The notes under the pieces: generated by a model | The model's input: only the letters and a program-made list of their open reading frames with translations | Told to the model about the DNA's origin: nothing | Database searches by the model: none | Source of the DNA: Opitutales bacterium | Lineage (GTDB): Bacteria > Verrucomicrobiota > Verrucomicrobiia > Opitutales > Seribacteraceae | NCBI GenBank assembly: GCA_028101545.1 | Contig: JAOHKZ010000012.1 | Coordinates: 1-59,040, forward strand | Direction: 5' to 3' | DNA length: 59,040 bases | In this document: positions 26,947 to 36,108 of the stretch, one piece after another | Position numbering within the stretch: the first letter of the stretch is position 1 | How the letters are laid out: the number at the start of each line of letters is the position of its first letter | Translations under genes and position numbers: made by a program

Positions 26947-28395
26947 GTGAAGCTATCATTTCTGTTACCCGCTATTTTCTTATTTTACATTTCGGGATTT
27001 GCCGAAAAACAAAATGTTCTATTCATCGCTGCAGATGATTTATCCTGTGCCCTAGGTTGCTACGGAGACCCGATTGCTAAAACTCCTCATCTCGATCGTT
27101 TAGCGGCAACGGGAGTCTGCTTTCTCAAAGCATACAATCAACTGCCCCTTTGCAACCCGACCCGGGCATCGGTGATGACCGGCCTACGGCCCGACACGAT
27201 TAAGGTCTATGACCTGGACCGACATTTCCGGGATGAAGTACCCGATGCAGTCACGCTTTCTCAGCAATTCATGGAGCATGGATGGTGGGCCGGGCGAGTC
27301 GGTAAAGTTTATCACTACAATGTACCTGCATCGATTGGAACCGATGGTTTCGATGACCCTCCATCCTGGCAAAAAACCATCAATCCAAAGGGAAGAGACA
27401 AAACGGACGAGCATCTAATTTTTAATGCTGAACCCCACCGAAAGATCAGTGCCGCCCTGAGTTGGTTGGCAGCGGATGGCAAAGACGATGAGCAAACGGA
27501 CGGAATGATCGCCACGGAAACAATCAAATTAATGAAGCAAAAAAAGGACGAACCCTTCTTCATTGCAGCCGGCTTTTTTCGACCACACACTCCTTATGTC
27601 GCACCCAAAAAATACTTTGATATGTATCCCCTGGAAACATTAAGGCTTCCTTATGCTCCTAAAAATGACAGGGAGGATATCCCAACCGCTGCCTTTGCCC
27701 ATAACTGTCCGATTCCACACTATGGTCTGGATGAATTGACCTGCCTCAAGGCAATGCAGGCATATTATGCATGCATATCCTTTATCGACGCCCAGGTTGG
27801 ACGAATGCTTGACGCCCTCGATCAGCTCGGCCTGGCGGACAATACTATTGTCGTTTTCTGGAGTGACCATGGTTACCACTTGGGCGAACACAATGGTATC
27901 TGGCAAAAGCGAACTCTTTTTGAACAGGGAGCTAAAGCCCCGCTAATCATTCGGGCACCCAATATCGAAGGAAATGGTCAGGCATGTCGACGGGTCGTCG
28001 AATTCATTGACATCTACCCCACTCTCACCGAACTCGCCAATATTCAAACACCTAAGGAAATAGAGGGACAATCCCTTACTCCACTTCTTAAAGATCCACT
28101 AAGCATGTGGAATAGTTTCGCGATTACCCAAGTACTCAGACCCGCTGATAGTCGTCTTGATACTCCTGTAATGGGACGAAGTATCCGGTCCGAAAGATGG
28201 AGATATTCAGACTGGGCAGAAGGAAAGCATGGAGTCGAACTTTACGATCATTTTGCCGATCCGATGGAATTTAATAACCTTGCGATTAAACCGACTCGGG
28301 AAAATCAAAAGATTATGAAGCGCCTAAGAAAGGCCCTTGCCCAAAAAGCAAGTGGGCAAACTCCCAAAACTCCCTTTAATCCGAAAAGGTTGTAA
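26947..28395 (+). CDS. Iduronate-2-sulfatase-like sulfatase
   Basis: A 482-residue exported sulfatase from a GTG start (26947), which is the position directly preceding the signal peptide (1-19). Metal motif A-A-D-D-L at 28-32, formylglycine cysteine C69 in C-N-P-T-R, then G-K-V-Y-H in place of the G-K-W-H-L of other sulfatases, and [10 protein letters not shown] near the end of the catalytic domain. The last two motifs are hallmarks of the iduronate-2-sulfatase family, which removes 2-O-sulfate from uronic acids; the bacterial enzymes often act on other polysaccharides, so the exact glycan is open. It ends six bases before the next gene. Confidence 0.93.
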   Translation: MKLSFLLPAIFLFYISGFAEKQNVLFIAADDLSCALGCYGDPIAKTPHLDRLAATGVCFLKAYNQLPLCNPTRASVMTGLRPDTIKVYDLDRHFRDEVPDAVTLSQQFMEHGWWAGRVGKVYHYNVPASIGTDGFDDPPSWQKTINPKGRDKTDEHLIFNAEPHRKISAALSWLAADGKDDEQTDGMIATETIKLMKQKKDEPFFIAAGFFRPHTPYVAPKKYFDMYPLETLRLPYAPKNDREDIPTAAFAHNCPIPHYGLDELTCLKAMQAYYACISFIDAQVGRMLDALDQLGLADNTIVVFWSDHGYHLGEHNGIWQKRTLFEQGAKAPLIIRAPNIEGNGQACRRVVEFIDIYPTLTELANIQTPKEIEGQSLTPLLKDPLSMWNSFAITQVLRPADSRLDTPVMGRSIRSERWRYSDWAEGKHGVELYDHFADPMEFNNLAIKPTRENQKIMKRLRKALAQKASGQTPKTPFNPKRL

Positions 28396-28401
28396 GTTTA
28401 C

Positions 28402-28779
28402 ATGGACCCAATAACCATCATCGCCATCATTGCCGGCTTGGCTTTAGCAGGTATTTTCTCACTTATTGATGACGCATTTGAAAAGATGCTTAATCCGATC
28501 TTCAGACTGGTAGGGCTTAAATCTTCTACTAGCCCTCTCAATATTCTTGCCAAGCTCAACGATCAATTCATCGAACTGACAATCATCAATAATGGAAAAG
28601 GGAAAGCCAAACTCGCCGCTATTCAAGTGCTCCGAGACAATGGAAAGAAAGAGTTTCCAGTGCCTTGCTCTTCTGAAAGTGAGGCAATTGAGGAAGTCGC
28701 TGAAAAGAAAGAGAAGGCATTAAGAAAACATTTCTTAGCGGAAAAAATTAATCCAGGAAGTCAAAAAAAGTATACTTAA
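28402..28779 (+). CDS. Small membrane-anchored protein, frame probably broken near its end
   Basis: As read, 125 residues with one membrane helix (about 4-22) and a soluble part with a beta-rich domain (L-N-D-Q-F-I-E-L-T-I-I-N-N-G-K-G). I recognise no family. The reading frame ends six codons after an A7 run (28763-28769). If that run had one more A, or the ribosome slipped back one, the protein would continue sensibly for 31 further residues (V-Y-L-N-S-A-K-L-D-G...D-G-T-Y-W-T-I-T-N-S) and stop at 28865, two bases before the TTG start of the acyltransferase gene. That exact fit suggests the longer 154-residue form is the real one. The gene follows the iduronate-sulfatase-like gene by six bases. 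Confidence 0.7.
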   Translation: MDPITIIAIIAGLALAGIFSLIDDAFEKMLNPIFRLVGLKSSTSPLNILAKLNDQFIELTIINNGKGKAKLAAIQVLRDNGKKEFPVPCSSESEAIEEVAEKKEKALRKHFLAEKINPGSQKKYT

Positions 28780-28867
28780 ACTCCGCAAAATTGGATGGAC
28801 ATGATCTCAATTCCCTCAGCGTATTAGACATGGACGGAACATACTGGACAATAACAAACTCATAAAC

Positions 28868-30508
28868 TTGGATAAAACCCGCTATCATGATTTGGATGCC
28901 CTGAGGTCTTACGCCATGCTTCTTGGCATAGTGCTTCACGGCCTACTCTCTTTCCTTCCGATCCCCATATGGCCGGTTCAGGATATCAATCAATCGGAAT
29001 TCTATTACATTCCCTTGATGTTCATTCATGGATTCAGGATGTCTCTGTTTTTTTTTATAAGCGGGTTTTTCACCATGATGATGTGGCAAAAAAGAGGAAC
29101 TCTCAGCTTGTTGCGACATCGGATCAAGCGGATTTTTTTACCATTTTTAATTTTCGGTGCCCTACTCTTTCCCATGCTTAACAATATGGGAGCTTTGATC
29201 ACAAAAGCAGAAGACAGTAGATCAGGAGGAACCGCTCCAAAGGCAGAAACTACCAAGAATGTTAATTCCGAATATAAAGTACCTAACGACCTTGGAGGGG
29301 CTGCCAGTGAAGGCAATTTACTAAAGATAAGGGAATGGCTTCAAAAAGGAGCCAACATCAATGGTAAATATGACAAAGACTTCACTCCACTTCATTGGGC
29401 GGCAACTATGAACCAAGTCAATGCCATCGAACTCCTTACAGATGAGGGAGCAGATCTGAACGCAAGGGATGGGCACCAGTCAACCCCCTTATTACTTGCC
29501 GCTTTTTTCGGGCAGACGGAATCGGTAGAATATCTTCTCAAAAGGGGAGCCAATCCCAAACTGAAAAATAAAGATGGTTCCCTGCCCGAGCAGGCGATGA
29601 TGGCCAATCGGACAATAACCGAATGGGTAGCAAGAGATATTTTACAAATTTCCATGGACTGGAGAAAAGTAAGGGAAGGAAGAAAGCAGGTGAGAAAATT
29701 ACTAACCGTCAATAATTCGTCTACCCAACAAAAGACTGATTGGTTCGCTCGTAATTATTTTATGTTCGGTCAATTCTGTACTCATCATCTCTGGTTTCTC
29801 TATGATTTAATTTACCTCACTGTTGGCTTTGTATTTATTGTTTGGGTACTAAAGTTTTTACATGGCTTTAAGTTAGCAAAGTGGTTAGCCGAGTCTCCCC
29901 TTCGACTCATGTGGCTTATTCCCCTAACCTACTGGGCCCAGCTTAACATGGGTAGCGGGGAAGATGGAGTTTTTGGACCTTCGACTGCGGTCTTCCTAAA
30001 ACCCGACTGGATTAAGCTCGGCTACTATGCGATCTTCTTCGGGTACGGTGCGATGTGTTTTCCTCACAAAGGTTTCCATGAAAAAGTTGGACGATTTTGG
30101 CCAGTATATTTTGCCTTAGCCACGATTTCCTTCATCGCTACTTTGACTATAATAGAGAATAAGGATGAAGGATCAAACTATGAATTAATCTCACTTTACT
30201 CAGCTCTTTTCGTATGGCTGATGATTTTCGGTCTGATTGGATTATTCCGTAAAATATTCTCATGTGAGAATCCGAAAGTTCGCTTCGTTTCCGATTCCGC
30301 TTATTGGCTATACATAGCTCACCTACCCCTGATTCAAATTATCCAATTTTGGGTTTCGGATTGGCCATTACCTAGTTATGTGAAACTTCTCTTTACCTGC
30401 ATCGTCACAACCGTTTTATTGCTTCTTTCATACAGATACTTGATTCGATATACATTAATTGGAACCTTATTAAACGGCAAAAGATTTAAAAACTATGAAG
30501 CAAGGTAA
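28868..30508 (+). CDS. Acyltransferase family 3 membrane protein with inserted ankyrin repeats
   Basis: A 546-residue polytopic membrane protein from a TTG start. It begins with the acyltransferase-3 signature Y-H-D-L-D-A-L-R-S followed by the membrane helix containing H24. Helices at about 12-33, 48-70 and 90-108 are followed by a long loop at about 110-300 and then about seven more helices. The loop carries two to three ankyrin repeats (about 140-250: T-P-L-H-W-A-A, T-P-L-L-L-A-A, G-A-D-L-N, G-A-N-P-K). Positive charges place R-H-R-I-K-R (83-88) inside the cell, so the ankyrin loop should face the periplasm. Members move acyl groups onto membrane-associated sugars. The repeat insert is unusual and may bind a partner or substrate. 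The next gene overlaps it by 14 bases. Confidence 0.85.
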   Translation: MDKTRYHDLDALRSYAMLLGIVLHGLLSFLPIPIWPVQDINQSEFYYIPLMFIHGFRMSLFFFISGFFTMMMWQKRGTLSLLRHRIKRIFLPFLIFGALLFPMLNNMGALITKAEDSRSGGTAPKAETTKNVNSEYKVPNDLGGAASEGNLLKIREWLQKGANINGKYDKDFTPLHWAATMNQVNAIELLTDEGADLNARDGHQSTPLLLAAFFGQTESVEYLLKRGANPKLKNKDGSLPEQAMMANRTITEWVARDILQISMDWRKVREGRKQVRKLLTVNNSSTQQKTDWFARNYFMFGQFCTHHLWFLYDLIYLTVGFVFIVWVLKFLHGFKLAKWLAESPLRLMWLIPLTYWAQLNMGSGEDGVFGPSTAVFLKPDWIKLGYYAIFFGYGAMCFPHKGFHEKVGRFWPVYFALATISFIATLTIIENKDEGSNYELISLYSALFVWLMIFGLIGLFRKIFSCENPKVRFVSDSAYWLYIAHLPLIQIIQFWVSDWPLPSYVKLLFTCIVTTVLLLLSYRYLIRYTLIGTLLNGKRFKNYEAR

Positions 30509-31115
30509 GCTATTAACTAATAATTCATATCTTTGGCTAAGTATTTTCTTTGGTGTTCTTCTGTGGTCCGCTATTGAACCCAAAGACCGATTGACTTGGG
30601 TACTTGAGGCAGGGCCGGCAATTATCGGACTTCTGGTGATGGCAAAGTCTCGAAGACTCTTTCCACTGACTCCCTTGCTCTATTTTTGGATTTTACTCCA
30701 TTGTATCGTACTTATGGTCGGGGCAAAATATACCTATGCAGAAGTCCCCCTATTTGATTCAATAAGCAAGATTTTTGGATGGGAACGTAATAATTACGAT
30801 AAAGTCGGCCATTTCATGCAGGGATTTGTACCCGCTCTGCTCGCGAGGGAAATACTCCTGCGAAAAAAATTAGTGAATGCGAATGGCTGGCGGAACTTCA
30901 TAATCCTTTCGATCTGTCTCGCATTCAGTGCCTTTTATGAATTGATCGAATGGTGGGCTGCCCTGCTAATTGGAGAAGATGCAGATGCCTTCCTCGGTAC
31001 TCAGGGTTATGTATGGGACACACAGTCCGACATGGCATGGGCTCTATTGGGAGCATCTGTTTGCCTAATTGCCCTAAAAAAATCGCACGACCGGCAAATC
31101 AAGCCATTGCTCTAG
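30495..31115 (+). CDS. DUF2238 (YjdF-like) membrane protein
   Basis: A 206-residue integral membrane protein with about five to six helices. Its recognisable core is Y-D-K-V-G-H-F-M-Q-G-F-V-P-A near residue 100, then F-Y-E-L-I-E-W-W-A and W-D-T-Q-S-D-M, which are the conserved features of the DUF2238/YjdF family. The conserved D, H and E residues lie at membrane boundaries, so a catalytic or metal site is possible, but no function is established for the family that I can cite. The start overlaps the acyltransferase gene by 14 bases, indicating translational coupling and a shared role in the envelope. Confidence 0.87.
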   Translation: MKQGKLLTNNSYLWLSIFFGVLLWSAIEPKDRLTWVLEAGPAIIGLLVMAKSRRLFPLTPLLYFWILLHCIVLMVGAKYTYAEVPLFDSISKIFGWERNNYDKVGHFMQGFVPALLAREILLRKKLVNANGWRNFIILSICLAFSAFYELIEWWAALLIGEDADAFLGTQGYVWDTQSDMAWALLGASVCLIALKKSHDRQIKPLL

Positions 31116-31143
31116 AAAGATATCAGATATATAATTATCTCCC

Positions 31144-31728
31144 ATGACTAAAGAGACTGAATGGGAAAAACGATATTTGGAAGCAGACACGCCTTGGGAC
31201 AAAGGGGAGCCGGCTCCTGGTCTGATAGACTGGTTACAAAAAAAAACACTTAAAGAGGACGCTAGGGTATTGGTTCCTGGGTGTGGTCGTGGCCATGATG
31301 CCTCCGCATGGGCTAAAGCTGAATATGAAACCACAGGAATGGATCTTTCTGACCTTGCCTTATCAGGCGCTCGGGAAAAATACGAATCCCTACCTAACCT
31401 TGCTTTTTTCCCGGGGAATTTCCTAGAAGATAAGCCACAGGAACCATATGATCTAATCTTTGAGCATACCCTCTATTGTGCAATAGACCCGATACGAAGG
31501 GATGAATACGCACAGGCATTGAATCATTGGCTCAAGCCAGGCGGTTATTTCCTGGCGATTCATTTTGTTTTTCCACTTTCGGAAGAAGGACCTCCCTTTG
31601 GAGCGAGTAAGGATGAGATCATCAAAAGATTCGAGTCCACATTTGAATTAATCGAAGATTGGAAGCCAAGACATTTCGACGGAAGGCGAGACGAGGAATG
31701 GATGTTTCTTTGGAAAAGAAAAGAATAA
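31144..31728 (+). CDS. Thiopurine S-methyltransferase-like class I methyltransferase
   Basis: A 194-residue cytoplasmic protein with the TPMT family layout. E-W-E-K-R-Y near 6-11 and T-P-W-D-K-G near 16-21 come before the SAM-binding motif V-L-V-P-G-C-G-R-G-H-D (about 41-51). The acidic loop G-M-D-L-S follows at about 65-69, and the F-E-H-T-L-Y-C-A-I block near 108 is typical. These enzymes methylate sulfur, selenium or related small substrates; the natural substrate here is unknown. The gene is 28 bases after the DUF2238 gene and may be cotranscribed. A nine-A run lies inside it (31238-31246) and its frame is intact, useful as a control when judging frame breaks elsewhere in the window. Confidence 0.9.
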   Translation: MTKETEWEKRYLEADTPWDKGEPAPGLIDWLQKKTLKEDARVLVPGCGRGHDASAWAKAEYETTGMDLSDLALSGAREKYESLPNLAFFPGNFLEDKPQEPYDLIFEHTLYCAIDPIRRDEYAQALNHWLKPGGYFLAIHFVFPLSEEGPPFGASKDEIIKRFESTFELIEDWKPRHFDGRRDEEWMFLWKRKE

Positions 31729-31793
31729 AGATTCTTTCCCAAGCTTACTTTTAAAAACTAAGAAAAACTGAAGGTTCATAATTGGAATTTGAA

Positions 31794-31799
31794 TATAAT
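31794..31799 (+). promoter_or_regulatory. Candidate -10 box before the cytochrome/DUF1592 gene
   Basis: TATAAT lies 18 bases before the ATG at 31817 in an AT-rich gap of 88 bases after the methyltransferase gene. No good -35 hexamer is present at normal spacing, and the short distance would leave an almost leaderless transcript. The support is a single hexamer. Confidence 0.22.
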
Positions 31800-31816
31800 T
31801 TTTTATCTTAAATATT

Positions 31817-34111
31817 ATGCTATTAAAGAGATATTACCCTTACCTATTATTTGTTCTGGCAAGCAGTACAAGTTCTCAGGGTATGGGCATGACGAAACCT
31901 CTGGATGGTAAAAAGCTTTATGCTCAAAACTGTGCGGAGTGTCATGGTGAACAAGGTGAAGGCGTGGAAGATGAGTATTCCAAACCTTTGATCGGAGACT
32001 GGCCGGTATCCAAGTTGATCCATTATGTGGACAAAACAATGCCGGATTATGACCCGGACTTAGTCAAAGGAAAAGAAGCAGAGGCCATCTCACGGTTTGT
32101 ATTCGAAACTTTTTATCAAAAACCAGAGCTTTTCCAAAAGGATTCGAAGATTCAACTCGCCCGGCTTACCAACCGGCAATTCCGTCAATCGGTAGCTGAT
32201 TTATTTGCACAGTTTATGGGCACACCAAGAATCTATGAATATAAAACAGGATTGAAAGGAAAATACTACAATGCGGAGGGCATGAACAAAAAGAAAAAAA
32301 TGCATACCGAAAGAGTGGACCCTAAAATCTCATTCGATTTTGGGGGAAAAGCACCTTACAAGGAAATGAATCCAAAAAAGTTTTCTATTTACTGGGAAGG
32401 ATCGATTCTTCCCCGTGAATCTGGGTGGTACGAGTTCTTTGTTAAATCTCCCAATGGTTTTGCCTTACGGATAAACAAATTGGATGGTCGCCCCTCAATT
32501 GACGAAAGGGTAACCGCGGGTGTAATCAGAGAATCAAAAGCTAAAATATTTCTCCTGGGAGGACGACCTTACCCCCTGCGTTTAGATTATCATAAATTTG
32601 ATGATCCAAACGCATCGATCGAATTAAGCTGGAGAACACCAGTGGGACAGAAAGAAATCATTCCAAACGAATTTCTTTTTACCACAATGGTCAACCAATC
32701 TTATATTCCCCAGCAAAAACTACCTCCTGATGATTCTTCTCAAGGATATCAAAGAGGCATACAAGTTGATCAAAGTTGGGACGAAGCCATTACCTATGCT
32801 GCATTGGATGCTGCTCGCTATGCTACAGAAAAAATAAACCAATTGGCCAAAACCAAAGATAATGACAAAGATCGGAAAAAGAAGGTCATGGAGATTGCCT
32901 CAAAATTTGTCCGCTATGCATTTCGACAAAAACTTAGTGAAGAAGATGAAAACTTTTTTATAAAATCTAGGTTCAACGAAAATACTCCCGTACATGTATC
33001 AATTGAGAAAATCGTTCTCATGACTATCAAATCTCCGCGATTTCTTTATCCAGAATGGCAAGCACTCGCCAACAAGAAAACAGACTCATATGCAGTGGCT
33101 TCAAGACTTGCTCTCTACATGTGGGATTCAATCCCGGATAACCACATACACAAACAAATTGAAGTAGGTCATTTCAGAAACAAGGGACATATTGAAAGCC
33201 AGGCCAAACGAATGCTTCAAGACCCACGATCAAAAGCAAAATTCAATGACTTTATGCTTCATTGGCTGGAAATGAAAACGAAGGAACTACCATCAAAAAA
33301 TACTCAAAGATACTCAAACTTTACTCCTGCACTTGCTCTCGATCTAAGGCGTTCGCTTTTTCGGGGTATTGAAAAAGCGATATGGGAACAAAATGCCGAT
33401 TGGCATAATTTTATTAGTATGCCTTCGATTCAATTTAATGACCGGATGGCAAATTATTATGGTTTACCCTTCCCTACTGAAATAAATGCTTCAGTTTTCG
33501 TTCCATTAGAATCTAAAAAAATGGGTCGCAGTGGCTTACATACCCACCCCTATATTTTAGCCAGTCATTCTTATGCGGAAGAAAGCTCCCCAATTCATCG
33601 GGGAGTTTTTGTCAGTCGAAAAATCCTAGGACGGACTCTTAGACCTCCGAAGGAAGCGGTTTCTTTCCGTAATGCTGATTATGATCCAAATTGGACAATG
33701 CGGCAAAAAGTAACCGCTCTTACAAAACCGGCAAATTGTATGAGTTGCCACGACTTGATTAATGCAACGGGCTTCACTCTGGAAGGGTTTGATACAACTG
33801 GACGAACTCGGACAAAACTTGGCACAAAACCCCTCGATCTTTCCTCTAAATATCTGGACGAAAATGGAAACGAAAAAAAACTCAATGGAGCACAAGGATT
33901 ACTTCAGGAAGCCTTAAATTCGACTGGTTCATCAAAATATTTCATCGAAGAACTATGCAAGCACCTTGCCAAACATCCAATTCAAAGCTATTCTAACATA
34001 AATTTTTTAGAACTTTCCAAAATGTTATCTTCCAAAAAACTAACGATAAAGGATTTATATTTAAAAATTGCCATGCAAGCAGCAACAGAAGATTTTATAT
34101 TTAATAATTGA
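31817..34111 (+). CDS. Cytochrome c / PA14 / DUF1592-1588-1585 secreted protein
   Basis: A 764-residue exported protein with a signal peptide (about 1-20). The N-terminal cytochrome c domain carries C-A-E-C-H at 39-43 and M50-region helices. A DUF1587-like segment follows (L-T-N-R-Q-F-R-Q-S-V near 115). A PA14 domain spans about 145-290 (G-L-K-G-K-Y-Y, later I-Y-W-E-G). Then come DUF1595 (about 315-420), DUF1592 (about 425-550), DUF1588 (about 570-650, with C-M-S-C-H, a second possible heme site, followed by G-F-T-L-E-G-F-D) and DUF1585 at the end. This is the standard layout of the large PVC cytochrome proteins next to DUF1552 genes. PA14 suggests glycan binding. The gene ends ten bases before the DUF1552 start; the two are an operon pair. 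Confidence 0.92.
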   Translation: MLLKRYYPYLLFVLASSTSSQGMGMTKPLDGKKLYAQNCAECHGEQGEGVEDEYSKPLIGDWPVSKLIHYVDKTMPDYDPDLVKGKEAEAISRFVFETFYQKPELFQKDSKIQLARLTNRQFRQSVADLFAQFMGTPRIYEYKTGLKGKYYNAEGMNKKKKMHTERVDPKISFDFGGKAPYKEMNPKKFSIYWEGSILPRESGWYEFFVKSPNGFALRINKLDGRPSIDERVTAGVIRESKAKIFLLGGRPYPLRLDYHKFDDPNASIELSWRTPVGQKEIIPNEFLFTTMVNQSYIPQQKLPPDDSSQGYQRGIQVDQSWDEAITYAALDAARYATEKINQLAKTKDNDKDRKKKVMEIASKFVRYAFRQKLSEEDENFFIKSRFNENTPVHVSIEKIVLMTIKSPRFLYPEWQALANKKTDSYAVASRLALYMWDSIPDNHIHKQIEVGHFRNKGHIESQAKRMLQDPRSKAKFNDFMLHWLEMKTKELPSKNTQRYSNFTPALALDLRRSLFRGIEKAIWEQNADWHNFISMPSIQFNDRMANYYGLPFPTEINASVFVPLESKKMGRSGLHTHPYILASHSYAEESSPIHRGVFVSRKILGRTLRPPKEAVSFRNADYDPNWTMRQKVTALTKPANCMSCHDLINATGFTLEGFDTTGRTRTKLGTKPLDLSSKYLDENGNEKKLNGAQGLLQEALNSTGSSKYFIEELCKHLAKHPIQSYSNINFLELSKMLSSKKLTIKDLYLKIAMQAATEDFIFNN

Positions 34112-34121
34112 GGAATTGAGT

Positions 34122-35450
34122 ATGAATTTAAACTCCATCAACCGAAGATCTGTACTTAAAAGCCTTGGGCTCTCCTCGCTTTCTCTACCCATCCTTTCTC
34201 AGTCAACAAGTCTTTTTTCTGCGAATGCGGACAAAACCGCTCCCAAGCAAAGGCTTATCGTTATGTTTAGCCCAAACGGTACCATTCCAGATCAATTTTG
34301 GCCGGAAACAATAGGCGAAGACTTTGAACACAAAACTATTTTAAAACCGCTTGAACCCTTTCACGACAAGTTGCTCATTCTACGGAACCTTCATAACAAG
34401 GTAAGAGGAGACGGAGACAATCATATGCGTGGAATGAGTTGTCTGCTTACTGGCATTGAACTTTTTCCTGGTAATGTCATGGGCGGAGGCAATACCCCAT
34501 CCGGATGGCCTAAAGGAATTTCCATAGACCGAGAAATATCTAATCATTTACAATCGCAACCGCATACTCGTACTCGATTTGGTGCGTTACATTTTGGAGT
34601 GGGTGTCCAAGACACCGCTGATCCTTGGACCCGGATGTCCTACAACGGACCAAATCAGCCTGTCACTCCTTTATCTGACCCTTACGATGCATACAGAAAA
34701 ATGTACGGTAATGTTCGTGACAAAAAGAAAGTTCGATCAATCTTGGATGATTTAAATGCCGATCTGCATAAAGTTGCTAATCGCCTTCCGGAATCCGATC
34801 GTAAATTGTTAATAGAACACTCCAAATTAGTTCAACGAATGGATAAGGAGTATGAGGATGGCAGCTCACTTTCTAACCTTAGTGCACCCCCACCGGATTT
34901 ACCTGAGGGAATCCGTAACCTCAACGAAAACATCCCACAACTTGGTCGCTTGCAAATTGATTTACTTGTAAATTCATTCGTCAATGACTTTGCCCGAGTT
35001 GCCACTTTACAATATACCAAATCTGTCGGGCAGGCAAAAATGAACTGGTTGGATATCGAGGATGCCCATCATACTCTTTCTCACGAGCCTAATAATAATA
35101 AGGATGCCTATGAAAAATTGGTTCGTATTAACACATGGTTTGCCGAGGAACTCGCTTACCTACTAAAGAAATTAGAAAACACTCCAGAACCCGGGCAAAA
35201 AGGGTCGATGCTTGATCACACCTTGGTTATCTGGACAAACGAACTGGGCAAAGGTAACACCCATACGCTTGACCATATTCCTTTTGTTCTCGCTGGTAAC
35301 GGCTTTGGGTTTCGGATGGGGCGCTCGATGTCCTGCGAGAATGCTCCTCATAATCGATTCCTCCTTAGTTTAGCCCATGCCGTAGGGCATCCACTCCAAT
35401 CCTTCGGAAATCCAAAACTTTCAGAAGGCGGCCCCCTTATTTTAAGCTAA
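34122..35450 (+). CDS. DUF1552 family secreted protein
   Basis: A 442-residue protein from the ATG at 34122; the SD-like TGAGGA eight bases upstream and the twin-arginine-like leader I-N-R-R-S-V-L-K fix this start. An earlier ATG at 34068 would lie inside the upstream gene. The mature part follows DUF1552 order: M-F-S-P-N-G-T-I-P near residue 49, L-R-N-L-H-N-K, G-W-P-K-G-I-S-I-D, and the late segment W-T-N-E-L-G-K-G-N-T-H with H-I-P-F-V-L-A-G. The fold is related to alkaline phosphatases, but no activity is established. In PVC genomes these genes almost always sit beside DUF1592 cytochrome proteins as seen here, so a shared complex is likely. The Tat-like leader suggests export in folded form with a cofactor. 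Confidence 0.92.
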   Translation: MNLNSINRRSVLKSLGLSSLSLPILSQSTSLFSANADKTAPKQRLIVMFSPNGTIPDQFWPETIGEDFEHKTILKPLEPFHDKLLILRNLHNKVRGDGDNHMRGMSCLLTGIELFPGNVMGGGNTPSGWPKGISIDREISNHLQSQPHTRTRFGALHFGVGVQDTADPWTRMSYNGPNQPVTPLSDPYDAYRKMYGNVRDKKKVRSILDDLNADLHKVANRLPESDRKLLIEHSKLVQRMDKEYEDGSSLSNLSAPPPDLPEGIRNLNENIPQLGRLQIDLLVNSFVNDFARVATLQYTKSVGQAKMNWLDIEDAHHTLSHEPNNNKDAYEKLVRINTWFAEELAYLLKKLENTPEPGQKGSMLDHTLVIWTNELGKGNTHTLDHIPFVLAGNGFGFRMGRSMSCENAPHNRFLLSLAHAVGHPLQSFGNPKLSEGGPLILS

Positions 35451-35456
35451 AATGAT

Positions 35457-36065
35457 TTGAAAGCTAAGTTTCTATTTTTCCTCTTTTTTCAGATTTTTCT
35501 TCAAGCAGAGAATAACAAATGGATATCCCTTTTCGACGGGAAGACAACCGACGGATGGAGTCCACGCTCAAAAGTTGAAAAATTTGAGGCAATAAATGGG
35601 GAACTTCAATTACTATCAAAGGTAAATGTTTGGGTTCTAAGTGACCTGGAAATGAAAGACTTTGAAGTCGAATGCGAAGTAAAGATTCCGCTTGATTATG
35701 AAAAATTTAATTCAGGACTGGGCTTTAGATTAACCGGGAAAAACGGGAAGCCCAAAGGCTACCAATTCGAAATTGACCGATACAAACCGGGAGCCGTTTA
35801 CGGAATTGGCTTAGGCGGGTGGCTTTACCCAAAAAAAGAGCAGGAAATAGAATACAGAAATCGCTCGAAAAATCTTTTTAAACCAGCCGAATGGAATCAC
35901 GCTCGCGTCCTTTGTAAAGGTTCAAATATTAAGACTTTTCTTAATCAAAAAATTATATCTGATTTTAAGGATAATCAATCCATATCAGGCTGCTTTGGAA
36001 TTCAGCACCACGGGAAAGGTGGAGTAGTCGCGTTTCGCAATATTCGGGCCCGCGAACTAAAATAA
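35457..36065 (+). CDS. DUF1080 (3-keto-disaccharide hydrolase-like) secreted protein
   Basis: A 202-residue protein from a TTG start seven bases after the DUF1552 stop. A signal peptide spans 1-17. The rest is a concanavalin-like jelly roll of the DUF1080 family: W-I-S-L-F-D-G-K-T-T-D-G-W begins the domain, D-F-E-V-E-C-E-V-K and G-L-G-F-R-L follow, and the last strand reads G-V-V-A-F-R-N-I-R-A-R-E-L. Members act on or bind oxidised disaccharides (3-keto sugars). That would fit with neighbouring dehydrogenases and heme proteins that oxidise sugars. It is cotranscribed with the preceding cytochrome/DUF1552 pair. Confidence 0.9.
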   Translation: MKAKFLFFLFFQIFLQAENNKWISLFDGKTTDGWSPRSKVEKFEAINGELQLLSKVNVWVLSDLEMKDFEVECEVKIPLDYEKFNSGLGFRLTGKNGKPKGYQFEIDRYKPGAVYGIGLGGWLYPKKEQEIEYRNRSKNLFKPAEWNHARVLCKGSNIKTFLNQKIISDFKDNQSISGCFGIQHHGKGGVVAFRNIRARELK

Positions 36066-36108
36066 AAGGGTTCTTGACCCATTTAGCTCACTAAAATAAT
36101 CATTCACT

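Noticed and set aside
31238-31246. Nine-A run in the methyltransferase gene as another frame break
   Set aside because: The frame is intact on both sides and all family motifs stay in register.
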